From Protopterus annectens (Eukaryota > Chordata > Ceratodontiformes > Protopteridae), in the NCBI RefSeq assembly GCF_019279795.1, contig NC_056725.1, positions 1,754,428,030 through 1,754,492,029 on the forward strand: a stretch of DNA of 64,000 nucleotides. The letters run 5' to 3'. The notes below the pieces were generated by a model. That model was given only the letters and a program-made list of their open reading frames with translations. It made no database searches and was not told the origin of the DNA. The translations under genes were made by a program, and so were the position numbers. Every line of letters begins with the position of its first letter. The first letter of the stretch is position 1. This document shows, in pieces, positions 62,939 to 64,000 of the stretch.

Positions 62939-64000
62939 TTTGCTTGGCTTTTCCAAGTTACAAAAACAGTATCTATAGTCTGTGTGTACAGCATGCATAG
63001 GCTTTGAGGAAGACATAGCAGGCCCCCACTTTAGAAAGTGCACATCAGTCACCAGAAATGGAGGCTAATCTCCACCCAAAATGGATGCCAGCTATATCCC
63101 CCCAACACACACACACAGGAGCTATAGCTTCTAAGAGGAAGAGAAAGAACAAATAAGATATGAAACGATGAAATATAGGAAGATGGGCTAGGTGGGAAGA
63201 GAAAAACAAAGCCCCTTCATCTTGATGTACTTGCTATTGCAACACCCCTTCACTCTGTATTTATTATGAGTTTAGCAAAGCAATGCAGCTTTATTAAATT
63301 GTCTGCTTTACACCTAATAATAAAGCAGATGCACATGTTTAAAAAAGCTTGTTTAAATTTATGGATCACATTTCCTTGAAATCATCAAATACAGCACTTA
63401 GAAGAAAGGAAGTTGAATAGGAAAGTTTGGCTTTTGAAATAATGTTGAAAATACAAAACATGACAACTTAATACCGGTTTAGTGTATGTGCAGTTTCAAT
63501 GTGCAACTTCAAACAAATTTAAAATGCTCTCTGTCTAACAAGTGTGCTGTATTATACAAGGAATATAATTTAATAAAGTCAGGAAGGTGTATCAAAGAAC
63601 ACATGTATGTTTCTTGTTGTGTGTGCAAGGGGCCAATGATCTGAAAACAGTCCAAAGGTAACCTTTATCTACCACTGGCTAGATGCATTTTCTTTGGATG
63701 TGGTGTGGGTTTTGATGCTGTTCAATGAATGTGAGTTTCAAGGGCAGAGAAGTTTTAATGCCAAGTCTATTTTCATTGTGAGACAGTATTGCTTTGTTTA
63801 GCAACCAGATGTCTATTATTTTTTGTGCATTGTGCTATAAAATGTAAAAATCAAATCCATACAATCATTGTAGAAGTAAAGCAGTATGCACACATCAGTA
63901 TTTACGGTAAATGGGGTGAAATAGCCAGATGATGGGAGGGACATTGGAATGGCTGCAAGGGGACTCTGGTGCCATATTTTGGTTGTCTGTTCTTCAGTTT
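62939..64000. other. non-coding, nothing recognised
   Basis: AT-rich sequence with no coding motif. A short CACACACACACA run lies at 63104-63117. Confidence 0.45.

Overview
The window looks like repeat-dominated vertebrate nuclear DNA. The best guess is an amphibian (caecilian or salamander) or an early-branching fish or lungfish lineage. That guess rests on several full-length tyrosine-recombinase retrotransposons of the DIRS type sitting beside L1/Tx1-like and CR1-like LINEs, a tRNA-like SINE, a MITE and simple repeats. No host protein-coding gene, tRNA or rRNA gene can be supported. All recognisable coding sequence belongs to retrotransposons, and nearly all of it is broken by stops or frameshifts.

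Layout. 1-613 is the 3' end of an L1/Tx1-like LINE (+). 1661-6806 is DIRS element A1 (-). 6807-13300 is apparently non-coding, with a CA microsatellite at 8744-8790. 13308-16415 holds three SINE copies. 16430-20420 is an L1-like fragment (-) split by a CR1 copy (16797-19222, -). 21851-47273 is one old DIRS element (C, -) blown up to 25 kb by nested insertions. An L1-like LINE (24846-36470, +) sits in C and is itself split by DIRS B1 (28024-33507, -). DIRS B2 (38966-47025, -) also sits in C and carries a CR1 copy (39094-41684, +) inside its own terminal repeat. Then come a TAA-flanked MITE (47622-47908), an internally deleted CR1 (48421-49470, -), DIRS A2 (50477-55561, -), DIRS B3 (56450-61958, -) inserted in a roughly 105-bp tandem array, and a non-coding tail.

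How the parts work together. Each DIRS copy carries, in order on the minus strand: a 5' inverted terminal repeat with an inward TATA-like box, a gag-like frame with a Cys/His cluster (seen in B and C), reverse transcriptase (YLDD), RNase H, a region matching the place of the DIRS methyltransferase-like domain, a tyrosine recombinase (R...HxxR...W...Y), an internal complementary region (ICR), and the 3' inverted terminal repeat. In five copies the ICR is the complement of the two outer ends joined together, as the DIRS circular-intermediate model predicts. B3's flanks rebuild an empty site with no target duplication, which places the crossover at GAACAT. All six DIRS copies lie on the same strand. 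Names such as A1 or B2 are local labels. Family-level names come from motif recognition, not a database search.
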